Positions 9,318 through 17,075 of a stretch of DNA of 20,820 bases are shown piece after piece. The stretch lies in NCBI GenBank assembly GCA_002313335.1, contig DCBC01000098.1, positions 25,116-45,935 of the forward strand, written 5' to 3'. The position numbers and the translations under genes are program-made. The first letter of the stretch is position 1; each line of letters begins with the position of its first letter. The DNA comes from Porticoccaceae bacterium UBA1117. GTDB taxonomy: Bacteria > Pseudomonadota > Gammaproteobacteria > Pseudomonadales > Porticoccaceae. Below the pieces are notes generated by a model, which had not been told where the DNA came from, did no database searches, and saw only the letters and a program-made list of their open reading frames with translations.

Positions 9318-9806
9318 TTACTTTTTACTAATTAGATGGCCTAGAGGTAGTTCGGTCTTGTAGCAAATGGGTTTTAGCGAAAAGCTACTCTTTACATGAC
9401 TGATACCCTCGAACTGAGTTAATCGTTGGTCAAGAAATTCTTGATAACTTTGTAGATCTGGGCTGATCACTCTAATTAAATAGTCAAATTCACCGGTCAT
9501 TAGATAACATTCCATAACCTCTGGCCACGACGCTACCTGCTTAGCAAAGTCATCTAGTTCTTTTTTAACTTGGTGATCTAAGGTTACCTGAACAAACACG
9601 GTCACAGGTAAACCTGCCTTGATCGGGTCGATAAGACTGACACGTTTGTTGATATAACCTTTTTCTTCAAGATTTTTTACTCGCCGTGAACAGGGGGATG
9701 GCGATAAAAACACCATTTCGGCAAGCTCAATGTTGGGTATGGCCGCATTACTTTGCAGAATAGATAGAATTTTCCAGTCAGTTGAGTCAAGCGTATCGTT
9801 GGCCAT
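9318..9806 (-). CDS. Lrp/AsnC family transcriptional regulator, probable regulator of the bkd operon
   Basis: A 162-aa protein of normal Lrp/AsnC length. Residues ~5-65 form the winged helix-turn-helix (LDSTDWKILSILQSNA, then SPSPCSRRVKNLEEKGYI as the recognition helix). The RAM ligand-binding domain follows (VFVQVTLD, EVMECYLMTGEFDYLIRV, GISHVKSSFSLKPI), with the GEFDYLIRV signature of effector binding. It is divergent from the branched-chain oxoacid dehydrogenase genes across 278 bases. This is the arrangement of bkdR and bkdA1A2BV in Pseudomonas, where the Lrp-like BkdR activates the operon in response to branched-chain amino acids; that role is inferred here. A weak AAGGA lies 11 bases before the ATG. 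Confidence 0.93.
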   Translation of the reverse strand: MANDTLDSTDWKILSILQSNAAIPNIELAEMVFLSPSPCSRRVKNLEEKGYINKRVSLIDPIKAGLPVTVFVQVTLDHQVKKELDDFAKQVASWPEVMECYLMTGEFDYLIRVISPDLQSYQEFLDQRLTQFEGISHVKSSFSLKPICYKTELPLGHLISKK

Positions 9807-9931
9807 TTTTTGTAGTTTCCTTCCACGAGCCTTAACGGCAAATTTTGTATAACTCTGATTTAAACCGAAAATCTCACAGATTGCTAATCCTTGTTAATTT
9901 TTAAATACTACTATTAACATTATTCAGTAAC

Positions 9932-9945
9932 TGAGCAATTACTCA
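9932..9945. promoter_or_regulatory. Palindrome in the lrp-bkd spacer, possible Lrp site
   Basis: TGAGCAATTACTCA matches its own reverse complement at 12 of 14 positions and has an AT-rich centre, the general form of Lrp-family operators. It lies between the divergent genes. Binding is inferred only. Confidence 0.4.
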
Positions 9946-9996
9946 CTAAATTTTGACAGTTTTCAGCAACAAATAACATATTCGAGGAGAAGTTAC

Positions 9997-10034
9997 TGTC
10001 TATTTTGGCATGATTATTTGTCTTTTAGCATGCT
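9997..10034 (+). repeat. Imperfect direct repeat upstream of the bkd promoter
   Basis: TGTCTATTTTGGCATGA (from 9997) and TGTCTTTTAGCATGCT (from 10019) share TGTC, a T tract and GCATG, spaced 20-22 bases, about two helical turns. The second copy overlaps the predicted -35. This fits cooperative binding of a multimeric regulator such as the neighbouring Lrp protein, but is inference. Confidence 0.45.
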
Positions 10035-10053
10035 ACTTTAAGCGTTATATAAG
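10025..10053 (+). promoter_or_regulatory. Predicted promoter of the bkd operon
   Basis: TTAGCA (10025-10030) and TATAAG (10048-10053) are spaced by 17 bases, 4/6 and 5/6 matches to sigma-70. The AAGAGGG ribosome binding site lies at 10070-10076 before the ATG at 10085. A middling -35 covered by a repeat would suit an activated promoter. Confidence 0.5.
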
Positions 10054-10084
10054 GTAACAGTTAATGTACTAAGAGGGCGACGTT

Positions 10085-11284
10085 ATGACTGCTAAAGCGA
10101 ACGTAATAGGAGTTCCAAGATTCACGGAGATCACAGACTTAACTATTCCTACTCTGAGTATTTTGGACGCTGAGGGTAAACTTCGTAAGGACGCGCACGA
10201 ACCTTTAATTAATAAAGCTACGGCAATGAAAATATATCAGGATATGGCTTACATTCGTATCCTGGATGAGCGTATGGTCGCCGCTCAGCGTCAGGGACGA
10301 CTGAGTTTTTATCTTACCTGCACCGGCGAGGAGGCCTCAGTCGTCGGCTCAATTGCCGGCTTTAAAAGCCACGACATGGTCATGAGTCAGTATCGAGAAC
10401 AGGCGGCATTACGCTATCGTGGATTTAGCTCTGAGCAGTTTATGAATCAGTTACTAAGTAATGATCTTGATTTTGGAAAGGGCCGTCAAATGCCTATTCA
10501 TTATGGTAGCCGTGAACTGAACTATATGACCATAAGCTCCACATTGGCGACCCAAATTCCGCAAGCAGCAGGTTATGCATACGGTCAAAAGTTATCAGGT
10601 AAAGATGCCTGTACGATCTGTTATTTTGGCGAGGGGGCTGCTTCGGAAGGTGACTTTCATGCTGGGCTTAATATGGCTGCGGTGTCTAATTGTCCAGTAG
10701 TTTTTGTAGTGCGAAACAATGGATACGCTATCTCAACACCTACATCAGAACAATTTTCTGGTGATGGTATCGCACCAAGAGGCATCGGCTATGGGATTAG
10801 TAGTATTAGAGTCGATGGTAATGACATATTGGCAGTTTATGCGGCTTCAGTGGAGGCTCGAAAGTTAGCTTTAGAGAAAAATGCGCCGGTTATTGTTGAG
10901 ACTATGAGCTATCGGCTTGGCGCTCACTCTACATCTGATGACCCTACAAATTATCGAAGTAGTGCGGAGGAAGACGTTTGGCGGAAGAAAGACCCAATTC
11001 TTCGAATGAAAAATTGGATGCTAGATAAAGGTTGGTGGAGTGACCAACAAGATCATCAATTGAAGGCCCAGTACAAAAAAGAGATTCTTGATGCACTCAA
11101 GAGCCAAGAAAAGCGGCCGTCGCCATCAATCAGTGAGCTAATCACTGATGTGTATAAGACACCACCCGCACATTTGCAAAAACAATATAAGGACTTGTTG
11201 AGTCACATCGATAAGTATCCAGACCATTACTTACCCAACCCCAATAAAGTTGATCATCAAACTGCTTTAACACAGTTTAACTAG
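10085..11284 (+). CDS. bkdA1: Branched-chain 2-oxoacid dehydrogenase E1 alpha subunit
   Basis: E1alpha, with E1beta, decarboxylates the 2-oxoacids of valine, leucine and isoleucine on thiamine diphosphate and hands the acyl group to the E2 lipoyl arm. The thiamine/Mg motif runs from [15 protein letters not shown] (residues 182-196) to [14 protein letters not shown] (Asn211-Asn212). GEG in place of GDG, and the [10 protein letters not shown] and IRVDGND blocks, are those I recall from mitochondrial BCKDHA. The loop [11 protein letters not shown] (276-286) keeps the serine that mitochondrial kinase phosphorylates. At 399 aa it has full length. It is the first gene of a three-gene operon, divergent from an Lrp regulator. 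The gene symbol is by function; the sequence type differs from classical Pseudomonas bkdA1. Confidence 0.95.
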   Translation: MTAKANVIGVPRFTEITDLTIPTLSILDAEGKLRKDAHEPLINKATAMKIYQDMAYIRILDERMVAAQRQGRLSFYLTCTGEEASVVGSIAGFKSHDMVMSQYREQAALRYRGFSSEQFMNQLLSNDLDFGKGRQMPIHYGSRELNYMTISSTLATQIPQAAGYAYGQKLSGKDACTICYFGEGAASEGDFHAGLNMAAVSNCPVVFVVRNNGYAISTPTSEQFSGDGIAPRGIGYGISSIRVDGNDILAVYAASVEARKLALEKNAPVIVETMSYRLGAHSTSDDPTNYRSSAEEDVWRKKDPILRMKNWMLDKGWWSDQQDHQLKAQYKKEILDALKSQEKRPSPSISELITDVYKTPPAHLQKQYKDLLSHIDKYPDHYLPNPNKVDHQTALTQFN

Positions 11285-11294
11285 GGTATTACCT

Positions 11295-12272
11295 ATGCCA
11301 CAAATTAATCTTCTTCAAGCCGTGAATAGCGCGCTTGATACGGCTATGGCGTCTGACCAGAGAGTAATTTGCCTCGGGGAGGATATAGGTGAGTTTGGTG
11401 GTGTGTTTCGAGCGACGAGTAAACTTCAAGAGAAGTATGGGAAACAACGTTGCTTTAATACTCCGATCACGGAGCAGGGTATTGTTGGTTTTTCTATTGG
11501 ACTAGCGGCACAGGGTTCTGTTGCCGTAGCCGAAATACAGTTTGCAGACTATATTTTTCCCGCCTTTGATCAAATCGTCAATGAGGCAGCAAAGTTTCGC
11601 TATCGTAGTGGTGATCAATTTAGTTGTGGCGGTCTTACCATTCGTACTCCCTATGGCGGAGGTATCGCCGGAGGTCTCTATCATTCTCAGTCCCCAGAGG
11701 CTTATTTTTGCCATACCCCCGGACTTAAGGTGGTAATTCCCAGTACCGCTTATCAAGCTAAAGGACTACTTCTTGCATCGATACGAGATCCTGATCCGGT
11801 AATATTTTTTGAGCCTAAAGCTATCTATCGTGCCGAAGTTGGCGAAGTACCAGATCAAGATTATGAGATACCTTTAGGTATCGCAGAAGTCGTAACTCGC
11901 GGAACTGACGTCACCTTGTTGGGCTGGGGAGCGCAGATGCACCAACTACATCGTGCAGCAAAGATGGCCCTTGAAGACGGAATTCAGTGTGAGGTGATTG
12001 ATCTAAGAACATTGTTGCCATGGGACCTAGAAACCATTGTCGCATCGGTTAATAAAACCGGACGACTTATTGTTAGTCATGAAGCACCTCGTACAGGTGG
12101 ATTTGCAGGAGAGATTGCCGCCGCCATTCAAGAAGAGTGCTTTTTGTCCCTAGAGTCACCGATTATTCGTGTTACGGGAATGGACACGCCTTTTCCATTA
12201 GTGTTTGAAAAAGAGTATTTGCCTGACTATTTAAAGGTCTACGAAGCCATAAAGCAAAGCGTCAACTTTTAG
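11295..12272 (+). CDS. bkdA2: Branched-chain 2-oxoacid dehydrogenase E1 beta subunit
   Basis: The E1beta partner completes the thiamine-binding heterotetramer. Clear blocks are [31 protein letters not shown] with the catalytic Glu60, [51 protein letters not shown] and the C-terminal [11 protein letters not shown] and [15 protein letters not shown]. These follow the mitochondrial BCKDHB sequence closely. Length 325 aa is normal. It starts 10 bases after the E1alpha stop; AGGG overlapping that stop serves as ribosome binding site. Confidence 0.96.
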   Translation: MPQINLLQAVNSALDTAMASDQRVICLGEDIGEFGGVFRATSKLQEKYGKQRCFNTPITEQGIVGFSIGLAAQGSVAVAEIQFADYIFPAFDQIVNEAAKFRYRSGDQFSCGGLTIRTPYGGGIAGGLYHSQSPEAYFCHTPGLKVVIPSTAYQAKGLLLASIRDPDPVIFFEPKAIYRAEVGEVPDQDYEIPLGIAEVVTRGTDVTLLGWGAQMHQLHRAAKMALEDGIQCEVIDLRTLLPWDLETIVASVNKTGRLIVSHEAPRTGGFAGEIAAAIQEECFLSLESPIIRVTGMDTPFPLVFEKEYLPDYLKVYEAIKQSVNF

Positions 12273-12306
12273 TCAATATGGTTACTATGACAAAGGGGAA
12301 TAGATT

Positions 12307-13521
12307 ATGAACAGAGATTTTATTTTGCCAGATATTGGTGAGGGGATCGTTGAATGTGAGGTTCTTGAGTGGAAAGTCAAAGAGGGCGACATGATTGCTG
12401 AAGATCAAGTGATAGCTGAGGTTAGTACCGACAAAGCAGTCGTTGAAATACCTTCTATGTATTCGGGCCGAATCACTAAGCTTTACTATGACGATGGAGA
12501 AATTGCTAAGGTGCACTCGCCCTTGTTTGCCATTGATACTGATGAGGAAACCGTTGATACCACTGAGTCAGTTTTTGACATTCCGGAGATTGCCGAACTG
12601 AAGTTAGAGTTGGTGAAGCAGCCAAGTCAGGTTGTTCGAGAAAATCAAGCTAACAAAGTGCTGACGACGCCAGCGGTGCGAAAATTGGCACGGGAGCATG
12701 ATCTTGATTTGTTGCTGATTTCTGGTACAGGGAAAAATGGACGTGTCCTCAAAGAGGATGTCCACTTATACCTAAAGACAGCAGACCAAGGCTTGGCTCA
12801 AAAAATAACGGGGAAAAATAACGATCGGACCGAAGCTATCGTTGGGGTTCGAAAAATTATGGCGCAGCATATGTCTGAGTCTGTTTCTAAGATCCCTCAC
12901 TTTACCTTTGTGGATGAAATCGATGTCACTGAGCTTATGCTGTTGAGAGCGAGCCTAAAAGAAGCTTATAGCGATCAGGTAAAGATCACATTAATGCCCC
13001 TGTTAATTAAGGCGCTGTCACTATCTATCGGTCAATTTCCTATTATGAATAGCCGAGTTGACGAATCGTTCACTGAACTTACTTATGTAGGTAGCCACAA
13101 TATTGGTATGGCTGTGGATGGTAGAACAGGACTGCTAGTCCCCAATGTCAAGGACGTGCAAAACCTTTCTATTTTGCAGATAGCCACTGAAGTGGCCAGA
13201 TTAACTGATGCTGCGCGTAGTGGCATCATTAATCTTGCTGAACTCAGGGGAGGTACCATTACGATTTCTAATATAGGCGCTATTGGCGGCATTTCTGCCT
13301 CACCCATTATTAACAGACCTGAGGTTGCTATTGTCGCCTTAGGGAAAATTCAGAATTTACCACGATTTGGTAATGACAACCAAATTACAGCGCGCAAGAT
13401 CATGTCAGTGAGCTGGTCAGGCGATCATCGTGTTATTGACGGTGCTACTATCGCACGTTTCAATAATTGTTGGAAAGCCTATTTAGAGAGCCCAGGCACT
13501 ATGCTAGCGACGATGGTTTAG
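12307..13521 (+). CDS. bkdB: Branched-chain 2-oxoacid dehydrogenase E2 (lipoamide acyltransferase)
   Basis: E2 forms the core of the complex and moves the branched acyl group from lipoate to CoA. A single lipoyl domain (residues 1-78) has the lipoylated lysine in STDKAVVEIPS. The peripheral-subunit-binding domain is at about 117-155 (TTPAVRKLAREHDLDL ... GRVLKEDV). The acyltransferase domain fills ~175-404 and ends with the catalytic SWSGDHRVIDGATIARF (HxxxDG). Length is 404 aa. AAAGGGG precedes the ATG. The gap from E1beta is 34 bases. No E3 (lipoamide dehydrogenase) gene follows: the next gene is on the other strand, so E3 must be supplied from elsewhere. Confidence 0.96.
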   Translation: MNRDFILPDIGEGIVECEVLEWKVKEGDMIAEDQVIAEVSTDKAVVEIPSMYSGRITKLYYDDGEIAKVHSPLFAIDTDEETVDTTESVFDIPEIAELKLELVKQPSQVVRENQANKVLTTPAVRKLAREHDLDLLLISGTGKNGRVLKEDVHLYLKTADQGLAQKITGKNNDRTEAIVGVRKIMAQHMSESVSKIPHFTFVDEIDVTELMLLRASLKEAYSDQVKITLMPLLIKALSLSIGQFPIMNSRVDESFTELTYVGSHNIGMAVDGRTGLLVPNVKDVQNLSILQIATEVARLTDAARSGIINLAELRGGTITISNIGAIGGISASPIINRPEVAIVALGKIQNLPRFGNDNQITARKIMSVSWSGDHRVIDGATIARFNNCWKAYLESPGTMLATMV

Positions 13522-13563
13522 AGCACTAATAATCCGTATTATTGTTCTATTCAGGCCACATGA

Positions 13564-13591
13564 GCCCCCTTTGAGACCTCTCTTTGGGGGC
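13564..13591. other. GC-rich hairpin between bkd operon and amidohydrolase gene
   Basis: GCCCCC (13564-13569) pairs with GGGGGC (13586-13591), with partial pairing inside the 16-base loop. There is no U run on either side, so it is a weak candidate terminator for the two convergent units. Just upstream AATAAT/ATTATT (13528-13543) forms a small AT hairpin. Confidence 0.35.
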
Positions 13592-13616
13592 AGCTATAAA
13601 CCTTTTAGTAATGACC

Positions 13617-14933
13617 CTAATTATTAATAGCAGAGTACTTTTCAAAATTGTTGAAAATGATCACACCATCCTTCATAACAAATACTGGCTTTTCTAGCGT
13701 GCTTATATCCTCTAAAGGATTTCCCGAAACAGCGATAATATCGGCTAACTTATTAACCTCGATACTACCGAGTTTGTCATCCCATTGCAGTAGCTCCGCA
13801 CCAACAATGGTGCCAGCTTTAATGGCATCCATGGGGCTTAATCCGGCTTCAATCAGAGTTGCAAACTCGCGCGCGCATACATGTGATGGCACGGCATAGC
13901 CACATAGATCTGAGCCGACAGCAATTTTCACGCCGGCCCTGTAAGCCTTGCCAATCATCTTCAGCCAATCGGCTCTAAAGGAGGTGTAAAACTCATCGTT
14001 TTTACTCTGCGCGAGTAGCTTGCCACTGTTAGCGTAGTAATCCCCAATGTAGATTGTTGGGACATAATAGACCTGGTGTTTAACCATTAACGCGATAGAT
14101 TCTTCGTCAAGATAACTTCCATGCTCAATAGATCGTGCACCGGCGATAATCGCTTGATTAATGCCTTCTGTGGCATGAGCATGTGCAGCCACCGGGATAT
14201 TGTGCCGTGAAGACTCTTCAACTGCAGCCGCTAGCTCTTGTGGACTGAATGAAACATTCCTTGGGTTATCACCCACGGACATGAAAGCGCCGGTAACCAT
14301 TATTTTTATCCAGTCTGAGCCGTACTTAATTTCTTTGCGAATTGCTTTACGAATTTCATCCGGACCATCAGCAATTAAACCATCGGCGATAACAGTTTGT
14401 TCCGGAGAAAAATAGTTAATATCTCCACCACCACCGGTAATCGAAATATAGTGTGCAGCACCGGTAAGACGAGGACCAATGAATACGCCGCTGTCAATTA
14501 TCTTACGAATATCTTGATTAGCATAATATACATCGCCGTCACCCATTACCCTTATAGTTGTCCATCCGGCCCTAAGCAGGCGTTGCAGATTCTTCAGGCC
14601 CAAGAGTGCTTTGTAGGCAGAAGATGCCTGTAAATGTGCATTCTGATAGTCACTTTTGTACAGTAGGGGGTGCTCATGGGCATTAATCATTCCTGGCATC
14701 AAGGTTGTACCTGGGAGATTTATAATCACGGCTGTTGCGGGAATTTGACTAGTATCAACGACTGCCGTAATCTTTTTATCCAAGACCAAGACCGCTTTAT
14801 TTTTTAAAGCGATGTCTGACCTACCATCAATAAGGTTACCAGCTACCAGAGCGTACTCTGTTGCGTTGGTTATCGACATTAGGAAAATGGCAATAACACC
14901 TGTTACACGGCGCAAAACAATAAATATAGCCAT
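13617..14933 (-). CDS. Exported metal-dependent amidohydrolase (imidazolonepropionase/prolidase-like)
   Basis: A 438-aa amidohydrolase-superfamily protein with an N-terminal signal peptide (hydrophobic residues 11-22, likely cut after NA near residue 24), so probably periplasmic. Metal ligands of a binuclear site are visible: His86 and His88 in GMINAHEHP, the carboxylated Lys210 in WIKIMVTGA, His251/His253 in AAHAHATEG, His271 in SIEHGSYL and Asp342 in AVGSDLCGY. The C-terminal LGSIEVNKLADIIAVSGNPL block closes the small beta domain. This pattern matches the branch with Xaa-Pro and Xaa-Arg dipeptidases and related enzymes; the substrate cannot be named. An ATG at 14960 extends the frame, but the promoter at 14964-14994 would start transcription at about that point, so 14933 is preferred. 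It stands alone. Confidence 0.9.
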   Translation of the reverse strand: MAIFIVLRRVTGVIAIFLMSITNATEYALVAGNLIDGRSDIALKNKAVLVLDKKITAVVDTSQIPATAVIINLPGTTLMPGMINAHEHPLLYKSDYQNAHLQASSAYKALLGLKNLQRLLRAGWTTIRVMGDGDVYYANQDIRKIIDSGVFIGPRLTGAAHYISITGGGGDINYFSPEQTVIADGLIADGPDEIRKAIRKEIKYGSDWIKIMVTGAFMSVGDNPRNVSFSPQELAAAVEESSRHNIPVAAHAHATEGINQAIIAGARSIEHGSYLDEESIALMVKHQVYYVPTIYIGDYYANSGKLLAQSKNDEFYTSFRADWLKMIGKAYRAGVKIAVGSDLCGYAVPSHVCAREFATLIEAGLSPMDAIKAGTIVGAELLQWDDKLGSIEVNKLADIIAVSGNPLEDISTLEKPVFVMKDGVIIFNNFEKYSAINN

Positions 14934-14963
14934 ACTATATTTTTCCCTTTGGTTATCCATTTG

Positions 14964-14994
14964 ATTATATACTAAGGTGATATATTTTTAGCAA
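14964..14994 (-). promoter_or_regulatory. Predicted promoter of the amidohydrolase gene
   Basis: On the minus strand TTGCTA (14989-14994) precedes TATATA at 17 bases (14966-14971), or TATAAT at 19 bases (14964-14969). The overlap of the two -10 options makes this a plausible AT-rich promoter. Confidence 0.5.
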
Positions 14995-15016
14995 TGAAAG
15001 TCGATAAGAACTAGGC

Positions 15017-15043
15017 TTGATAGCAAATTTAAGCCAATAAAAT
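15017..15043 (+). promoter_or_regulatory. Possible promoter of the sulfotransferase gene
   Basis: TTGATA (15017-15022) and TAAAAT (15038-15043) each match sigma-70 boxes at 5/6, but the 15-base spacer is short. It is the only candidate seen in the 132-base spacer shared with the divergent amidohydrolase gene. Confidence 0.3.
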
Positions 15044-15065
15044 ATTTACTACAGGGCAGGTATTT

Positions 15066-17069
15066 GTGGCGCAAGAAAACACTAAGGAAGCGTTTAATCG
15101 CAGCGTAGCACTGATGAAAAGTGGTGCTCTAGATGAAGCTGAAAGAATGTGTCGCTCGTTAATTCTAGAGGATCCTCGGGATGTTAATTTTTTATCCTTA
15201 CTTGGGAGTGTGTTGCTTCGTAAAAACCAGTTTGAGGAGGCTGAAAAGCTCTTAAGGTCAGTGATTGAAAGAGCGCCAGACTATCCATCTGCGCAAGAGA
15301 ATCTAGGCACAGTACTGTTAAATATGGGCAAGTCAGAGGACGCACTAATCCCTCTCCAAGCGGCTATTGAACTCAAGCCAAATAGTGCCAGTACATTCTT
15401 TAAATTGGGTGGGGCACTCAAGAATTTGGGTAGAGATGAAGCGGGTGATGCGGCGCTAAAGCATGCAGCTAATTTATCACCGACACAGGCGAGCCTAGAA
15501 AAAGCTACAAAACTATTTGTCGAAGGCAAATATCGAGAAGCTGAGACGTTGGCCAAAGAGCTTGTCAATTTTAACCCCAGAGATGTTAATGCCGGGTTAC
15601 TTTTAGCTCGCGTTGCTATTCATGCGCGCGCCTATGATGATGCGGAGAAATTACTTAGAAAAGTCCTTGAGATTGCCCCTCGCTTTATTATTGCGTGGCA
15701 TGATCTGGGCGCCGCGCTGAATGAGCAAGGTAAAGAGGAGGAGGCTATTGTTGTACTCAAAGAGGCGCTCTCCCATGATACTCAAAATGCGTCAACTCAT
15801 TATTTTTATGCAGCAGCGCTTGCAAAGGCAGGTCGAACTGAGGATGCAGCTGACTCTTATCGAACTGCAATTGAAATTGAGCCTAAATTAGCGGGTGCTC
15901 ACGTGGGGCTTGGTCATGTACTTAAGACGCTGGGTGATCAAGAAGGTGGTATTGCTTCCTATAGGGCGGGCATAGCATTACGACCGAATTTAGGGGAAAT
16001 ATACTTTAGCCTGTCGAATCTTAAAACATTCCGCTTTAGTGATGAAGAAATTGACGACATGATTGAACGTATTGTCCAACCTTCATTGGATTCAGAATCA
16101 ATAGCGCACTTTGCTTTTAGTTTGGGTAAGGCCTTCGAAGATAAGAAAGATTATGATCAAGCGTTTGAATATTACAGCCAAGGTAATCAAGAGCATAGAA
16201 AGAATATAAGTTACGACCCAGTGCAAACAGAGGTTGCACATAGAAAGATGAAAGAAACTTTTAGCGAAGAGTTTTTTAGTCGGATAAAAGAAACTCAGCC
16301 TGGCAGTCAAGATCCTGCGCCGATTTTTATTGTGGGGCTTCCCCGATCAGGATCTACCTTATTAGAACAAATTTTGGCAAGTCATAGTTTAGTCGATGGT
16401 ACTAGTGAATTACCTGATCTTGGTATTGTGTCTCAAATGATAGCTGACAAGCAAAAAGGTCGTTCATTTCCCGGCGGCATCCTTGAAATGAATGATGCTG
16501 AGATCACCAGTTTGGGTCAGGAGTATTTGAGAAGGACCGAACGGCATCGCCGAGGCGCTCCCTTTTTTACGGACAAAATGCCAAATAATTTCGCTCATGT
16601 AGGCCTACTTCATGCCATTTTGCCTAATGCTAAAATTATTGATGCCCGCCGCCATCCTTTGGATAGCTGTATAGGATGTTTCAAGCAGCATTTTGCTAGA
16701 GGACAAACATTTACCTACGATTTGTTCGAACTTGGTGAGTTCTATCTCGAATATGATGGGTTAATGAAGCATTGGAATGCGGTGCTACCTAACAAGGTAC
16801 TGCGAGTACAGTATGAAGATGTTGTTGATAACTTAGATAAAGAGGTTAGACGCATTTTGGACTATTGTGGCCTTCCTTTTGAGGAAGGCTGTGTCAACTT
16901 CCATGAAACTAAGAGATCCGTGAGGACCGCGAGTTCTGAGCAGGTAAGACAGCCAATTTACAATCAATCGGTGGATACGTGGAAGCGCTTTGAGTCGCAC
17001 ATTGATGACTTGAAAGAGACCTTAGAACCTTTGATAAATCCATCTGACCCTTCGGGTATTCTGCGGTAG
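15066..17069 (+). CDS. Tetratricopeptide-repeat sulfotransferase
   Basis: A 667-aa two-part protein. Residues ~5-320 hold about nine TPR units (for example DEAERMCRSLILEDPRDVNF, FEEAEKLLRSVIERAPDYPS, EDALIPLQAAIELKPNSAST, EEAIVVLKEALSHDTQNAST), a helical scaffold for protein binding. Residues ~418-640 are a sulfotransferase: PIFIVGLPRSGSTLLEQ (419-435) is the 5'-phosphosulfate loop of PAPS-binding enzymes, TSELPDL carries a likely catalytic acid, and DARRHPLDSCIGCFKQHF (526-543) is the 3'-phosphate site. It starts with GTG after GGCAGG; no signal peptide is seen, so it is cytoplasmic. The acceptor is unknown: the TPRs suggest a protein or a carrier-linked substrate. The following gene starts six bases later. 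Confidence 0.93.
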   Translation: MAQENTKEAFNRSVALMKSGALDEAERMCRSLILEDPRDVNFLSLLGSVLLRKNQFEEAEKLLRSVIERAPDYPSAQENLGTVLLNMGKSEDALIPLQAAIELKPNSASTFFKLGGALKNLGRDEAGDAALKHAANLSPTQASLEKATKLFVEGKYREAETLAKELVNFNPRDVNAGLLLARVAIHARAYDDAEKLLRKVLEIAPRFIIAWHDLGAALNEQGKEEEAIVVLKEALSHDTQNASTHYFYAAALAKAGRTEDAADSYRTAIEIEPKLAGAHVGLGHVLKTLGDQEGGIASYRAGIALRPNLGEIYFSLSNLKTFRFSDEEIDDMIERIVQPSLDSESIAHFAFSLGKAFEDKKDYDQAFEYYSQGNQEHRKNISYDPVQTEVAHRKMKETFSEEFFSRIKETQPGSQDPAPIFIVGLPRSGSTLLEQILASHSLVDGTSELPDLGIVSQMIADKQKGRSFPGGILEMNDAEITSLGQEYLRRTERHRRGAPFFTDKMPNNFAHVGLLHAILPNAKIIDARRHPLDSCIGCFKQHFARGQTFTYDLFELGEFYLEYDGLMKHWNAVLPNKVLRVQYEDVVDNLDKEVRRILDYCGLPFEEGCVNFHETKRSVRTASSEQVRQPIYNQSVDTWKRFESHIDDLKETLEPLINPSDPSGILR

Positions 17070-17075
17070 TTTATT

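Noticed and set aside
13564..13591. Strong terminator after the bkd operon
   Set aside because: The stem is GC-rich but the loop is large and there is no U run, so it is listed only as a hairpin.
15066..17069. Fusion or frameshift between a TPR gene and a sulfotransferase gene
   Set aside because: The frame is continuous, and TPR-sulfotransferase proteins of this layout and length are a known bacterial family.
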